This document shows positions 26,656 through 36,710 of a stretch of 45,081 nucleotides of DNA, piece by piece. Source of the stretch: an uncultured Clostridium sp. (GTDB lineage Bacteria > Bacillota > Clostridia > TANB77 > CAG-508); NCBI GenBank assembly GCA_947572725.1, contig CANPDB010000010.1:1-45081 (forward strand), in the 5' to 3' direction. The position numbers and the translations under genes are program-made. How positions within the stretch are numbered: position 1 is the stretch's first letter; each line of letters starts with the position of its first letter. The notes under the pieces are model-generated. The model saw nothing but the letters and a program-made list of their open reading frames with translations, was not told the DNA's origin and did not search any database.

Positions 26656-27813
26656 GCTTTTTATACTATCGATTCTATATTGTAATCCTTTTGTTAATTT
26701 TTCTATTCTTTCATCTGTTATATCTGTATATTTTCTATATTCTATCAACTTGTTTTTGTATTCTTCAACTAAACCATCCAATTTTGAAATGTCATATTTT
26801 GTTATATCGATATAGTTTAAATACTTTGAAAATGGCATTTCTACTGCTGAAAAGAATTTTCCTGTTCTATTGTAAAAATTAATTTCTTCTAATATTTTAT
26901 CACATTCCATACATTCTCCTGTATCAAATATAGGAGTTACTTTTTCCCACTTTAGCGTTTCTACATTACGTATTATTCCAAAGTTTTTTAAATGTCTATC
27001 AAAATTCATTACTATGTAATCTATAAAAAACATATTTTCTAATTCTTCTTTTGCGTTATTTATTCCATTTTTTATTAAAATATTAGTATAATGGTCAAAA
27101 TCGTTTGTATTATTATCTTTTTTCTCAGAGTGATAAATATCATATGCACTAATTATTTCTTCATTTTCTTTAATAAAACACTCACATTTAGAAATTATTT
27201 TTTTATCAATTATGCCAATATCATATTTGCAATAGTTAAAATTTAATCTTTCACATATTTGTGATACTAGCCATTCGTTAATTGGCTCTTGCATACTTGG
27301 TGAATATGTTCCTTTTACTAACATTCTCTTTCCATCTTCAATGATCCATGCTTTTTGAAGCATTCCATCTGTTGTGTTATTAGGAGATTTCATATCTATA
27401 TCTTCAGTAGAAGATGATGATGAAAAAGAGATATTTAGATATCCTTTATATTTAAAGTCATTCGTAAAGAAATTAATATTTTCCCAATCGACATTTTGTT
27501 TTAATTCTTTTATCCAATATTGGTCTGAAAGTGATAATGCATATGCTTTATTTAGTAATTCTTCTGGTGAGCTTATGTTCAGTTTTTCTAATAATTTTTC
27601 TATGTCTTTTCTCCAAGAAGGTATTCCTCTCCCTTTAAACCATTTATTTAATTCTTTTTCATTGTTTACTGTTTTATTTTTTGCTGCATTTTTTAGTGAA
27701 AGAGGAGCGTATTCAATGTTATGTATTTTGTAAATCTTTTTGATTATATTGAATTTTGTATCTATCTCAATTGTCGCAACTTTAGTATTTTTATTCATTA
27801 AAATACATTTCAT
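26650..27813 (-). CDS. HipA-like serine/threonine kinase domain protein
   Basis: About 387 aa. The C-terminal half has HipA-type kinase signatures: MLVKGTYSPSMQEP (nucleotide-binding Lys region), YIVMNFDRHLKNFGIIRN (catalytic NxDRHxxN) and TPIFDTGECM (metal-binding Asp). Classical HipA phosphorylates glutamyl-tRNA synthetase to induce dormancy. Here it directly follows argS, but I see no HipB-like DNA-binding partner. The ATG at 27813 is chosen because GGGAG lies 9 bases upstream inside the longer frame. Substrate and toxicity are unknown. Confidence 0.8.
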   Translation of the reverse strand: MKCILMNKNTKVATIEIDTKFNIIKKIYKIHNIEYAPLSLKNAAKNKTVNNEKELNKWFKGRGIPSWRKDIEKLLEKLNISSPEELLNKAYALSLSDQYWIKELKQNVDWENINFFTNDFKYKGYLNISFSSSSSTEDIDMKSPNNTTDGMLQKAWIIEDGKRMLVKGTYSPSMQEPINEWLVSQICERLNFNYCKYDIGIIDKKIISKCECFIKENEEIISAYDIYHSEKKDNNTNDFDHYTNILIKNGINNAKEELENMFFIDYIVMNFDRHLKNFGIIRNVETLKWEKVTPIFDTGECMECDKILEEINFYNRTGKFFSAVEMPFSKYLNYIDITKYDISKLDGLVEEYKNKLIEYRKYTDITDERIEKLTKGLQYRIDSIKSL

Positions 27814-27850
27814 ATTTAAATTTCTCCCTTCCTTAGTCACAAATTTAAAA

Positions 27851-29566
27851 TTACATTTTATTTGGCATTTCCATTCCTAGCAAGCTAGCACCAATTTTTA
27901 ATACCTGTCCAACTGCATATGTCAAATAAATTCTTGCATCTTGTGTTTCTTTATCATCGCAAATTATTTTATTCTCGTTATAAAATACGCTATATGATTT
28001 TGCTAAATCTAATAAATACCTCGCTAAAATTGCTGGCTCATTTTTCTCAGTTACTTGTACTAGAGTATCTTCGAAATTATATATAAGCTTTAATGCTTTT
28101 TGTGAAGCTTCATCAAATAGTTTTTCAATATTTATTTTACTTATTTTAGGTAATTCACTTACTTTTTCTAATACACTTTTTGTTCGTACATAAGTATATT
28201 GAATATATGGTCCAGTTTCTCCTTGGAAGTTTAATGCTGTGTTCCAGTCAAATACTTGGTCTTTCACATTTGCTGTTGATAATGTATTAAATATAATTGC
28301 TCCTATACCAACCTTTTTTGCTACTTCTTGCTTGTCTTTTAATTCTGGATTTTTTTCTGCAATTATCTCTTGTGCTTTTTTAATTGTTTCACCAAGTAAT
28401 TCTTCTATTTTAACTACATTTCCAAGTCTTGTTGACATTTTGCCAGTTGGCAAACTTACCATTCCATATGATATATGTTGTAATCCTTTTGCATATTTTT
28501 CATCTACTAGGTATTTTGCAACTTCAAAGATTTGTTTAAAATGTAAATTTTGCTCGTATGCAACTACATATAAACATTTATCAAAATCATATGTTTTTGC
28601 TCTGTACATAATTGCTGCTAAATCTCTTGTTGCATATATTGATGACCCATCAGCTTTTTGAATTATACAAGGTGTGTTTATTCCTACATCTTCTAAATCT
28701 ACTATTTTTGCTCCTTTAGATTCCGTTAGTTTTCCTTTTTCTTCAAGAATTTTTATTACTTCATCTTTTTTGTCTGCATAAAAAGCTTCACCTTTATATG
28801 AATCAAATTTCACTCCTAGTATGTCATATATTTTGTTGAATTCTATCATACTTAAATCTTTGATTTTGTTCCATAGGTTAACACAATATTCGTCACCCTC
28901 TTCTAATTGCTTAAAGTTTTCTCTACATCTATTAAGTACTTCTTCATCTTCTTTGCATAGATTATTTATTCTAACATACATATCCATCATTTTGTTTATT
29001 GGATCTTCTTCTAAATTGTACTCATTTCCCCACATTTTGTAAGTTTCTATCATTTTTCCAAATTGTGTTCCATAATCTCCTAGATGGTTTATTCCTGTTA
29101 CATTATATCCTAAATATTTGTATACTTTGTATAAAGAGTTTCCTATTAAAGTCGTTCTTAAATGTCCTATGTGAAATGGTTTGGCTATATTAGGTGATGA
29201 GTATTCAATTAATATATTCTTTCCACTTCCTAAATTTGATTTTCCATATTCATTATGGCTATCAATTTCATTTAGTACTTCTTCTGTTAAACTTTTTTTA
29301 TCAATATAAAAATTTAGATATCCTCCTGCAATTTCCACTTTCTCAATTTCTTTTGATTGTTCTATATCATTTTCTATTTTTTCTTTTATTTCTTTTGCTA
29401 TAATTTGTGGTGCTTTTTTTAGTTCTTTTGCAAGTCGAAAACATGGAAATGCATAATCTCCATTGTTTGTGTCTTTTGGTATTTCTATATATGTTTCTAG
29501 TTCTTTTTCTTCTATGTTTGTTGCTTTTTGTATTTGTTTTGCTATAATTTGCTTAAAGTTTTTCAT
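27851..29566 (-). CDS. argS: arginyl-tRNA synthetase
   Basis: It charges tRNA-Arg with arginine. The 571-aa class I synthetase has the N-terminal Add1 domain, the HIGH-type motif SSPNIAKPFHIGHLRTT at about residues 120-136, the KMSxR variant GKMSTRLGNVV, and the C-terminal anticodon-binding domain. Length and motifs are complete. It follows the second MNT/HEPN pair by 18 bases and precedes the HipA-like gene. An arginine-charging enzyme between two toxin-like systems is notable given the CGG (Arg) anomaly elsewhere in the window, though the link may be chance. Confidence 0.96.
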   Translation of the reverse strand: MKNFKQIIAKQIQKATNIEEKELETYIEIPKDTNNGDYAFPCFRLAKELKKAPQIIAKEIKEKIENDIEQSKEIEKVEIAGGYLNFYIDKKSLTEEVLNEIDSHNEYGKSNLGSGKNILIEYSSPNIAKPFHIGHLRTTLIGNSLYKVYKYLGYNVTGINHLGDYGTQFGKMIETYKMWGNEYNLEEDPINKMMDMYVRINNLCKEDEEVLNRCRENFKQLEEGDEYCVNLWNKIKDLSMIEFNKIYDILGVKFDSYKGEAFYADKKDEVIKILEEKGKLTESKGAKIVDLEDVGINTPCIIQKADGSSIYATRDLAAIMYRAKTYDFDKCLYVVAYEQNLHFKQIFEVAKYLVDEKYAKGLQHISYGMVSLPTGKMSTRLGNVVKIEELLGETIKKAQEIIAEKNPELKDKQEVAKKVGIGAIIFNTLSTANVKDQVFDWNTALNFQGETGPYIQYTYVRTKSVLEKVSELPKISKINIEKLFDEASQKALKLIYNFEDTLVQVTEKNEPAILARYLLDLAKSYSVFYNENKIICDDKETQDARIYLTYAVGQVLKIGASLLGMEMPNKM

Positions 29567-29584
29567 TTTCCTCTTTCCTTTATT

Positions 29585-29992
29585 TTAATCTTGATACATT
29601 TTTCTTGCAAAATTGATTAAATCATTTAGATGGTTTTCAATAACATCTTGTAATATTTCTTCATCAATTTGTTTATATTCGTGAATTGCAATATTTCTAA
29701 ATCCTACCATTGCCTTTAAATTTTTAGATAGCTCTTTTGAAATAATATTATTTTTTTCTAATATGTCAAATGCTTCTTTTTTTGTTTGAGGAAGTCCTAT
29801 TTTTTTTGTTGAAATAATATACATTGCTATGTCTATTGTTATTTCACAAGCTCTTTGTAAGTTTAATACAATGCAATCCATTCTTCTGTAATCATATAAA
29901 TTTTCTTTATTATTCTCGTATTCTTCATTAATTCTTTTAATACATTTTTCAATACTTTCATACTTATTCAATAAAACTGCTTTATTTTCCAT
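29585..29992 (-). CDS. HEPN toxin, HepT-like, module 2
   Basis: A 135-aa all-helical HEPN protein with the RX4HXY motif in GFRNIAIHEYKQID at about residues 97-110. It is expected to be an RNase toxin inactivated by AMPylation of the motif tyrosine. It overlaps the upstream MNT gene by 11 bases, the same architecture as module 1, but the sequence is clearly diverged, so this is not a recent duplication. It precedes argS by 18 bases. Confidence 0.85.
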   Translation of the reverse strand: MENKAVLLNKYESIEKCIKRINEEYENNKENLYDYRRMDCIVLNLQRACEITIDIAMYIISTKKIGLPQTKKEAFDILEKNNIISKELSKNLKAMVGFRNIAIHEYKQIDEEILQDVIENHLNDLINFARKMYQD

Positions 29993-30383
29993 ATATTGTT
30001 CCTCCGTTTTTTATGTTTTCTGTTATTAATTTTCTGCTTTCATTAAGTTCTAAGTATTCTTTGCACATATCTAATTTATATAATTCAAATTTTAATTTAT
30101 TTTCACAATATAATATTATTCCATTCATTAAAATTTCATATCTAAATCCATCACCAATGCTATTAATATCTATTAAATCTATGTCTTTTTTAAACTCTTC
30201 CTCTAATTCTTGAACTATATAGAAAATATCCTTTTTCGTAATAACTTCTTTTGTCTTTATTGCAATATCTATATCACTTTCTGCATTCTGTGTATTTCTT
30301 GCATAACTACCAAATAATATAATAGCTTCACAATCCACTTTCTCTAATACAATTCTTTTAATCTTTTCTTGTAATTCTTCCAT
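29982..30383 (-). CDS. MNT nucleotidyltransferase antitoxin, module 2
   Basis: A 133-aa minimal nucleotidyltransferase with the catalytic GSYARNTQNAESDIDIAI at about residues 25-42 and a further acidic site in KKDIDLIDINS. It is predicted to AMPylate and silence the downstream HEPN toxin. It is about 30 residues longer than the module 1 antitoxin at its C-terminus, with a charged helical tail. It starts 77 bases after galE. Confidence 0.85.
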   Translation of the reverse strand: MEELQEKIKRIVLEKVDCEAIILFGSYARNTQNAESDIDIAIKTKEVITKKDIFYIVQELEEEFKKDIDLIDINSIGDGFRYEILMNGIILYCENKLKFELYKLDMCKEYLELNESRKLITENIKNGGTIYGK

Positions 30384-30437
30384 CTAAAATTCCTTTCCAT
30401 AGAATTACTATTGTTACAGTTTATATTAACTAATTTG

Positions 30438-30460
30438 AAATAACGCAAAGAAGTTTATAT
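30438..30460 (+). repeat. fragment of the AAATAGCGCGAAG repeat next to galE
   Basis: AAATAACGCAAAGAAG (30438-30453) followed by TTTATATTT closely matches the minus strand of element A at 4788-4765. The match runs into the galE stop codon (30461-30463), so an element end may have shaped the end of galE. No second arm is evident here. Confidence 0.5.
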
Positions 30461-31465
30461 TTAGATATTTTTACAAATATAATTCCAAGAGTCTTTACAC
30501 ATATCTTCTAATGTCTTTTTAGCAGTCCAACCCAATTCCTTTTCTGCCTTATCTGGTCTAGCATAACATTGTGCAATGTCTCCAGCTCTTCTTGGAGCTA
30601 TTTTATAAGGTACTTTTTTTCCTGTTGATTTTTCAAATGCTTTTACCATATCTAATACACTATATCCTGTTCCTGTTCCTAAGTTATATATGTATAATCC
30701 TTTTTCTTCTTTATCTAGTTTGTTTAATGCTAAAACATGTCCTTTTGCTAAATCAACAACATGTATATAATCTCTTACCCCAGTACCATCTGGTGTATTG
30801 TAATCATCTCCAAATACTGATAATTGTTGCAATTTTCCTGATGCTACTCTAACAATATATGGCATTAAATTATTAGGTATACCTTGAGGTTCTTCACCAA
30901 TTAGCCCACTTTCGTGTGCTCCTACTGGATTAAAATATCTTAAAATACATATGTCCCATGTATCATCTGATGCATAAGTATCTTTTAATATTTGTTCAAT
31001 GAATAATTTAGTTGCTCCATATGGGTTGGTTGTTCCACCTGTTTTACATTCTTCTGTTATAGGGATAACTTCTGGATCTCCATATACAGTTGCTGAAGAA
31101 CTAAAGATGAATTTTTTAACTCCATATTTTCTCATAGTGTCTAGTAATACTAAACATCCTGATATGTTATTTGTGTAGTATTCGATTGGTTTTTGTACTG
31201 ATTCTCCTACTGCTTTGTATCCTGCAAAGTTCATTACTGCTTCTACATTATTTTCTTTAAATACTTTTTCTAATTTTTCTTTATCTAAATAATCTATTTC
31301 ATAAAATTTTAATTTTTTTCCTGTTATTTGTTTTATTTTTTCTAGTACTTCTGGTTTGCTGTTTGAAAAATTGTCTATTATTATAATTTCTTTTCCTTCA
31401 TTTAATAGTTCTACTGCTGTATGACTTCCTATATATCCTGCTCCTCCTGGTAATAATATTGCCAT
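30461..31465 (-). CDS. galE: UDP-glucose 4-epimerase
   Basis: It interconverts UDP-glucose and UDP-galactose (possibly also the N-acetyl forms), supplying donors for the polysaccharide genes. The 334-aa short-chain dehydrogenase-type protein has the NAD-binding [14 protein letters not shown] at residues 7-20, SSSATVYGD, the catalytic YGATK and the [15 protein letters not shown] motif. Length is typical. It lies 22 bases after cysS. Confidence 0.96.
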   Translation of the reverse strand: MAILLPGGAGYIGSHTAVELLNEGKEIIIIDNFSNSKPEVLEKIKQITGKKLKFYEIDYLDKEKLEKVFKENNVEAVMNFAGYKAVGESVQKPIEYYTNNISGCLVLLDTMRKYGVKKFIFSSSATVYGDPEVIPITEECKTGGTTNPYGATKLFIEQILKDTYASDDTWDICILRYFNPVGAHESGLIGEEPQGIPNNLMPYIVRVASGKLQQLSVFGDDYNTPDGTGVRDYIHVVDLAKGHVLALNKLDKEEKGLYIYNLGTGTGYSVLDMVKAFEKSTGKKVPYKIAPRRAGDIAQCYARPDKAEKELGWTAKKTLEDMCKDSWNYICKNI

Positions 31466-31487
31466 TTTGTTTGCCTCCTCTGGTTTT

Positions 31488-32879
31488 TTACTTTACTTTT
31501 TTAATTTCAGTTCCATCTTTTGTGTCTTTAATTTCATAACCTTTTTGTTGTATTAAATCTCTCAATTCATCTGACTTTGTCCAATTTTTATTATTTCTTG
31601 CTTCTATTCTCTCATTTACTAGTTGCATAATTTCATCTGGTATATCTTGTTTTGGTGCTTTGGTTTCTTGATCTATTTTCAATCCTAGTACACTATCAAA
31701 TTTCAATAATAATTCTGCCAATTTAGGAGCTTTATTTTCATTTCTTACTACTTCCCAAACTATACTCATAGCTGCTGGCATATTTAGATCATCATTAATT
31801 GCTTTGTGAAATTTTTCTTCATATTCATTTATTATGCTATCCTCAATTTCTGCATTTCCTTGAAGATGAGTTTTGTATCCTTGTTTTAGTCTTTCTAATG
31901 ATTTTGCTGCTGCATCTATTCCTTCCCAAGTGAAGTTTAATTTGTTTTTATAGTGACCAGAATAGCAAAATAATTTATATACAATAGGATCATATCCTCT
32001 TTTTATAAAATCTTGTAATAAGTATACATTGCCTAAGCTCTTTGACATTTTCCCGCCATCTATTAATAAATATTCTCCATGCATCCAAAAATTTGCTGGC
32101 ACTTTTCCACATGCACCTTTGCTTTGTGCAATTTCATTTTCGTGGTGTGTTGGTATTAAGTCAATTCCTCCTGTATGGATATCAAATTGTTCTCCTAGAT
32201 ATTTTTGCCCCATTGCTGAACATTCAATATGCCATCCTGGATAGCTTTTTCCCCAAGGACTATCCCATTTCATTAGATGGTTTTCTGGTGCTTTAATCCA
32301 TAAAGCAAAATCATATGGATTTCTTTTTTCGTGGTCAATATCTACTCTTGCACCTGCTTTTTGTTCTTCTATATTTAAGTTTGATAAAACTGGATATTTG
32401 TCTAATTTGCTTATTTCAAAATATATGGCTGTAGAAGTTTCATATGCATATCCATTTTCCATTAGTTTTTTAACATATTCTAGCATTTCTTTTATATGTT
32501 CTGTTGCCTTACATACAATCTCTGGTGTTTCAATATTTAATCTTTCCAAATCTTGAAAAAATAACTTTGTATAATGTTCTGCTATTTCTAAAGGTGTTTT
32601 ATTCTCTTCTCTTGCTGATTTTAACATTTTGTCTTCACCTTCATCACCATCTGATACCAAGTGTCCCACATCTGTAATATTCATGACATGCTTTAATTTG
32701 TACCCATTATATTTTAATACTCTTCTTAAAACATCCTGAAATATATTTGTTCTCATATTTCCAATTGTGGCATCTTTATATACTGTAGGACCACAAGAAT
32801 ATATTTTAACCTCTGTTTTATCTATTGAAGTAAATTCTTCTTTCTTTCTAGTTAATGTATTATAAAAGTATATTTCCAT
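31488..32879 (-). CDS. cysS: cysteinyl-tRNA synthetase
   Basis: It charges tRNA-Cys. The 463-aa class I enzyme shows [18 protein letters not shown], holding the first zinc Cys and the HIGH-equivalent, the zinc-site GWHIECSAM with HHENE, and KMSKSLGN. Length is standard. AAGGAGG precedes the ATG. I saw no T-box leader upstream; instead a hairpin element occupies the gap before it (32889-32996). Confidence 0.96.
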   Translation of the reverse strand: MEIYFYNTLTRKKEEFTSIDKTEVKIYSCGPTVYKDATIGNMRTNIFQDVLRRVLKYNGYKLKHVMNITDVGHLVSDGDEGEDKMLKSAREENKTPLEIAEHYTKLFFQDLERLNIETPEIVCKATEHIKEMLEYVKKLMENGYAYETSTAIYFEISKLDKYPVLSNLNIEEQKAGARVDIDHEKRNPYDFALWIKAPENHLMKWDSPWGKSYPGWHIECSAMGQKYLGEQFDIHTGGIDLIPTHHENEIAQSKGACGKVPANFWMHGEYLLIDGGKMSKSLGNVYLLQDFIKRGYDPIVYKLFCYSGHYKNKLNFTWEGIDAAAKSLERLKQGYKTHLQGNAEIEDSIINEYEEKFHKAINDDLNMPAAMSIVWEVVRNENKAPKLAELLLKFDSVLGLKIDQETKAPKQDIPDEIMQLVNERIEARNNKNWTKSDELRDLIQQKGYEIKDTKDGTEIKKVK

Positions 32880-32888
32880 TAAGTTCCT

Positions 32889-32996
32889 CCTTTTTATTGC
32901 AATCGCTTAAAAAATTTTTATATATGTAATTTCAATAGCGCGAAGATGATAGTAATTTAAAACTTATATACTGTCGTCATTATTTTTTAAGCGATA
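32889..32996. repeat. hairpin element D with AATAGCGCGAAG motif
   Basis: The gap between the PBP and cysS genes contains outer arms ATCGCTTAAAAAAT and ATTTTTTAAGCGAT (perfect inverse), the motif AATAGCGCGAAGATG at 32934-32948, and an inner stem GATGATAGTA/TACTGTCGTC closed by two U-G wobbles on the plus-strand reading. It lacks the GTGGGGACC core. It could be a small member of the element A/B family, and may also serve as a terminator for the PBP gene. Confidence 0.55.
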
Positions 32997-35708
32997 TTAC
33001 GTATTTGGCTTTTTGGTCGCACCAGTATTTGTAGTTGGATTAGTACTTGGTTTTGTATTTGGTTTTGTTTGAGTATTTGGTGTTGTGTTTGTAGCAGGTT
33101 TTGTAGTATTTGTTGTTGTATTTGCTGGTGTTTTATTAGTTGTATTTTGTGTATTTATGGCTGTTGTATTTGTTGGTGTTTTATTTACTGTATTTTCTTT
33201 TGGTTTTTCTTCTGGTTTTTTATGTATATTACATACATCTGTTATTTTTTTACCATATACACTACTTGCACCAATTGTTTTCCATAAGTTTAATTTTTCT
33301 TTTGGTACTGCTGCTCCATAATTGCTTAATTTCTTTGTTGGACAATATTCAGTTGCCAACAGTCCTGATTCTGCACATAATTGCTGTGAACCATGCCCCT
33401 CACATCTTCCTGGCATATTATCTTGTGTAAATATTTCTTTATAAGTATTTGCACAGTTATTTGTTGCTAAACATCCTGTTGTTCTACATACTGTTGCATC
33501 TACAATTCCGCTTGGTCTATTAAATGTTACTCGTGGTAAATCTTTATGAATATCTGACATAACTGCAGACCAAATTAGTAATGCTGGATTTCCTCCACTA
33601 AAAAATACTTCTTCACTATCATCATATCCAAACCATGTTGCAGCTGAATAATATGGTGTAAATCCACAAAGCCATCTATCATAGTCATTATTTGTAGTTC
33701 CTGTTTTCGCTGCCACATCCATTCCTGATATTGCACAATGTCTAGCAGTACCTGATGCACCTATTACAGGCTCTTTAATTATTGTTTTTGCAATATATGC
33801 ATTTTGCTCTGAAAGCGCTCTTACTGTTTCCTGTTTTGGTGTTAGAACTGTATTTCCACTACTATCTACTACTTTTGTAAAGAAAGTAGGACTAATACGA
33901 ACTCCATCATTTGCTATTGTCCCATATGCTACTGCCATTTCTAATGGGCTAACACCTTCTGTTACTCCTCCAAGTGCTATTGATAATGCTTCTTTGTCTT
34001 TTTCTACTAATGAAGTAATCCCCATTTTTTCTAAATATTCTACTGATTTCTTAGGTGTTAATTCTTTCATTATTTTTACTGCTGGTATATTTTGTGATGT
34101 TTCTATAAATTGTCTTATTGTTATAAGTCCCCTAAAGTGGTTATAGTTTTTAGGTGTATATCCTCCAAAATCTGTTTTTACATCATCATATACTGTGGCT
34201 GCTGTAATTACTTTTTCTTCTAATCCTGGTGCTACTGCTGAAATTGGTTTCATTGAAGAACCTGTTTGCTTTTTCATCTGTGTTGCTCTATTCCATCCTG
34301 ATGCAGTTTTTTCTCCAAAACCACCTGCTACTGCAAGCACTTTTCCTGTTTTATAATCAACTATTGCCATTCCAGATTGCGATGTTTGTTTTTTACTTGG
34401 ACTTTTTATTACATATTTTGATTTTGCATATTCTTCATCTAATCTTGCTTGAATTCCTGCATTAACTGTTGAATATATTGTTAATCCACTACTATATACA
34501 TAGTTTTCTGCTAATTGTCTAGAAATATCTTTCTCATCCATAACTTGTGTTACTACTTGGTCTATTACAGCGTCTGTGTGGTAAGAATGGTTTGTAGCAT
34601 TATTTGCTCCTTTACTGAAAGGTAGTCCTGCTTCTACTTTTTGTACAGCTGCATTATATTCTTCTTCATTTTGTATGTAACCTAATTCTTTCATTTTGTT
34701 TAAAACTGTTATTGTTTTTTTCTTGATTTTTTCTCCATTATCTTTTGTTTCATCAAATGGATCATATGCATTTGGTGAACTATTTATTCCTGCCATAAAT
34801 GCGCATTCTGCTAAATCTAAGTCTTTTGCACTTTTGTTAAAATAGTATTCTGCTCCTAATTCAACTCCATGTAAATTACCAGATCCTACGAATAAGATAT
34901 TTAAATATAGTTCTAATATTTGGTCTTTTGATATCATTCTTTCAACTTGATATGCTTTAGCCCATTCTTTTACTTTTCTTAAAATTCCTGCCATTCCTGA
35001 TGCTTCGTCATCTTTTGTTATATTTTTTACTAATTGTTGTGTGATTGTGCTTCCACCATATGAGCTACCTCCACCAAATACTGTATTTACAATAGCTCCT
35101 GCTGTTCTTTTAAAGTCAACTCCGCTATGTTTATAATATCTTTCATCTTCTATTGCAACATATGCTTTTGGTAAATAATCTGCCATATCTGCAAGTGTTA
35201 TTATTTTTCTCTTTTCATCTCCACTTAAATTTGCAATTACTCCACCGTTTTCGTCTACTATAACACTGTTTGATGCTCCGATTTTCAATTCATCTTTTGT
35301 TATTTCGAATTCATCGCCAAATAATCCAAAAAATACTCCTGCTACAATTCCTGCTCCAACTACACATAATAATAAGAAAATTATTATTATTATTTTAATA
35401 GCTGTCTTTAACTTTGAATGTTCTTTTCTTTTTTTAGATTTGTTCTTTCCAGATTTTACTGGTTGTAATTTTTGATTATCTCCTAATCTGTTTTGTGGTC
35501 CATTATTTCCTTGTCTGTTTGTTGGTCTATTTTGTGGTGAACTACTTTTGGGCCTATTTGCTGGTCTGTTTTGTGATGAACTACTTCCTGATCTATTTTG
35601 TGTCCCATTATTTCCTTGTCTATTTACTGGTCTCCTTTTTGGTTGATTATTTCTATTTGCTGAATTTTGTGGTCTTTTTCTATTATTTCTTTCGTTATTA
35701 TTTGGCAT
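32997..35708 (-). CDS. class A penicillin-binding protein (PBP1A-type)
   Basis: A bifunctional peptidoglycan glycosyltransferase/transpeptidase of 903 aa. It has a low-complexity basic N/R/Q/S-rich cytoplasmic tail (1-95), one membrane helix (about 105-130), and a GT51 domain with EDERYYKHSGVDF, GGSSYGGSTITQQLVKN and the ELYLNILF region. The transpeptidase follows with SSMKP (SxxK), SQN (SxN) and KTGTT (KTG). A Cys-containing segment (CRTTGCLATNNC) follows, then a Thr/Asn/Pro-rich tail of about 80 residues rich in TTNTT-like repeats. AAGGAGG precedes the ATG. Catalytic residues are complete. Confidence 0.95.
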   Translation of the reverse strand: MPNNNERNNRKRPQNSANRNNQPKRRPVNRQGNNGTQNRSGSSSSQNRPANRPKSSSPQNRPTNRQGNNGPQNRLGDNQKLQPVKSGKNKSKKRKEHSKLKTAIKIIIIIFLLLCVVGAGIVAGVFFGLFGDEFEITKDELKIGASNSVIVDENGGVIANLSGDEKRKIITLADMADYLPKAYVAIEDERYYKHSGVDFKRTAGAIVNTVFGGGSSYGGSTITQQLVKNITKDDEASGMAGILRKVKEWAKAYQVERMISKDQILELYLNILFVGSGNLHGVELGAEYYFNKSAKDLDLAECAFMAGINSSPNAYDPFDETKDNGEKIKKKTITVLNKMKELGYIQNEEEYNAAVQKVEAGLPFSKGANNATNHSYHTDAVIDQVVTQVMDEKDISRQLAENYVYSSGLTIYSTVNAGIQARLDEEYAKSKYVIKSPSKKQTSQSGMAIVDYKTGKVLAVAGGFGEKTASGWNRATQMKKQTGSSMKPISAVAPGLEEKVITAATVYDDVKTDFGGYTPKNYNHFRGLITIRQFIETSQNIPAVKIMKELTPKKSVEYLEKMGITSLVEKDKEALSIALGGVTEGVSPLEMAVAYGTIANDGVRISPTFFTKVVDSSGNTVLTPKQETVRALSEQNAYIAKTIIKEPVIGASGTARHCAISGMDVAAKTGTTNNDYDRWLCGFTPYYSAATWFGYDDSEEVFFSGGNPALLIWSAVMSDIHKDLPRVTFNRPSGIVDATVCRTTGCLATNNCANTYKEIFTQDNMPGRCEGHGSQQLCAESGLLATEYCPTKKLSNYGAAVPKEKLNLWKTIGASSVYGKKITDVCNIHKKPEEKPKENTVNKTPTNTTAINTQNTTNKTPANTTTNTTKPATNTTPNTQTKPNTKPSTNPTTNTGATKKPNT

Positions 35709-35799
35709 TTTATACCCTCCTTGCCAACTTTCAATTTGACAAATCTATTATATTATATTTTATAAAAAAAGAAAAGCTTTTATATAAAAAATTAATAAT

Positions 35800-36648
35800 T
35801 TATAATATTGTATTAGTTGTTATTAATTTTTGAATTTCAACCTTATCTCTATTTATCTTTCTAATTGAATTTTTTAAAGGTTGTCTTAAATTAAACTGTG
35901 CTTCATATAGATCTTTATGATAAAATTTTTGCATTTTATCGTAATCAAATTCTTCAATTTGTTCAAATTTAATTTCATAATCATTAACATTAATTCCATT
36001 AAATCTTTTCTTTTTAATTTTAACTTCTTCTTTTACATTAATTATGATAGCATTTTCATAAATGTTATATTGATTAATCAATTCTGTTGAAAAGTCAACA
36101 TTAAAGATTATTTGTGATCTTGCAAGACTTCTCTTTTTGTTATTTGTTACGACAATCATTATTCCTTGTTCTTCTAGCATTTCTTCTTCAATTTTTTTGA
36201 ATTTTTGTATATGGTTTGTTACAATATTTACTTTTTTATATTGTTTTGCTATGTCTTTTATATTTTCAAGCATTATATCTGACAAATCGTTAACCAAAAT
36301 TGATAATTGAACTTCTTGTTTTTTTAGCTTTTTCTTTTTAATAGCATAATCTAAAGCCTTTTGTGAAAGAATTTCAAATAACAATTTTCCATCTACAATT
36401 TTACAATTATATGTATATAAATAATTTAAAAACTCTTCTTGTTGTTTTATAACTCTACTAACAACTACTTTATTGCAATTTGTTTTCATTAATAATTTAT
36501 TCACCTTTTTTGCTAGCTTCTCACACTTTTTCTTAGATATTTTATTACCTTCTTTGATTGGTAAAATAATTTTATCATCTTGTAATTTAATTATATTGAA
36601 TAATTTAAATATTAAATTAAGCTTGTCAGCTTCTTGAATATAATACAA
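35800..36648 (-). CDS. uncharacterised conserved-looking protein
   Basis: I do not recognise this protein of about 282 aa. The N-terminal 90 residues are lysine-rich and helical. The middle (about 110-200) alternates short hydrophobic strands and helices (LSILVNDLSD, VNIVTNHI, GIMIVVTNN, SQIIFNVDF, AIIINV), as in a Rossmann-like nucleotide-binding fold, and the C-terminal 70 residues are charged. A frame start at GTG 36657 abuts AGGAA, too close to be used. TTG at 36648 is 8 bases past AGGAAG and gives MYYIQEADKLN. It lies between truB and the PBP gene, isolated by the repeat at 36711-36878. Confidence 0.75.
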   Translation of the reverse strand: MYYIQEADKLNLIFKLFNIIKLQDDKIILPIKEGNKISKKKCEKLAKKVNKLLMKTNCNKVVVSRVIKQQEEFLNYLYTYNCKIVDGKLLFEILSQKALDYAIKKKKLKKQEVQLSILVNDLSDIMLENIKDIAKQYKKVNIVTNHIQKFKKIEEEMLEEQGIMIVVTNNKKRSLARSQIIFNVDFSTELINQYNIYENAIIINVKEEVKIKKKRFNGINVNDYEIKFEQIEEFDYDKMQKFYHKDLYEAQFNLRQPLKNSIRKINRDKVEIQKLITTNTIL

Positions 36649-36710
36649 AAAAATCACTTCCTATCTACTTTTTATTTAAGTATATGAAAATGATTTCTAA
36701 ATATGCTAAA

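Noticed and set aside
32880-32996. T-box riboswitch upstream of cysS (and likewise argS)
   Set aside because: No T-box sequence or specifier-loop architecture is visible. cysS is preceded by a short hairpin element, and argS by only 18 bases.
33000-33210. Repetitive TTTGTAGT/GTATTTGTTG stretch as a satellite repeat
   Set aside because: It encodes the Thr/Asn/Pro-rich C-terminal tail of the PBP in frame.
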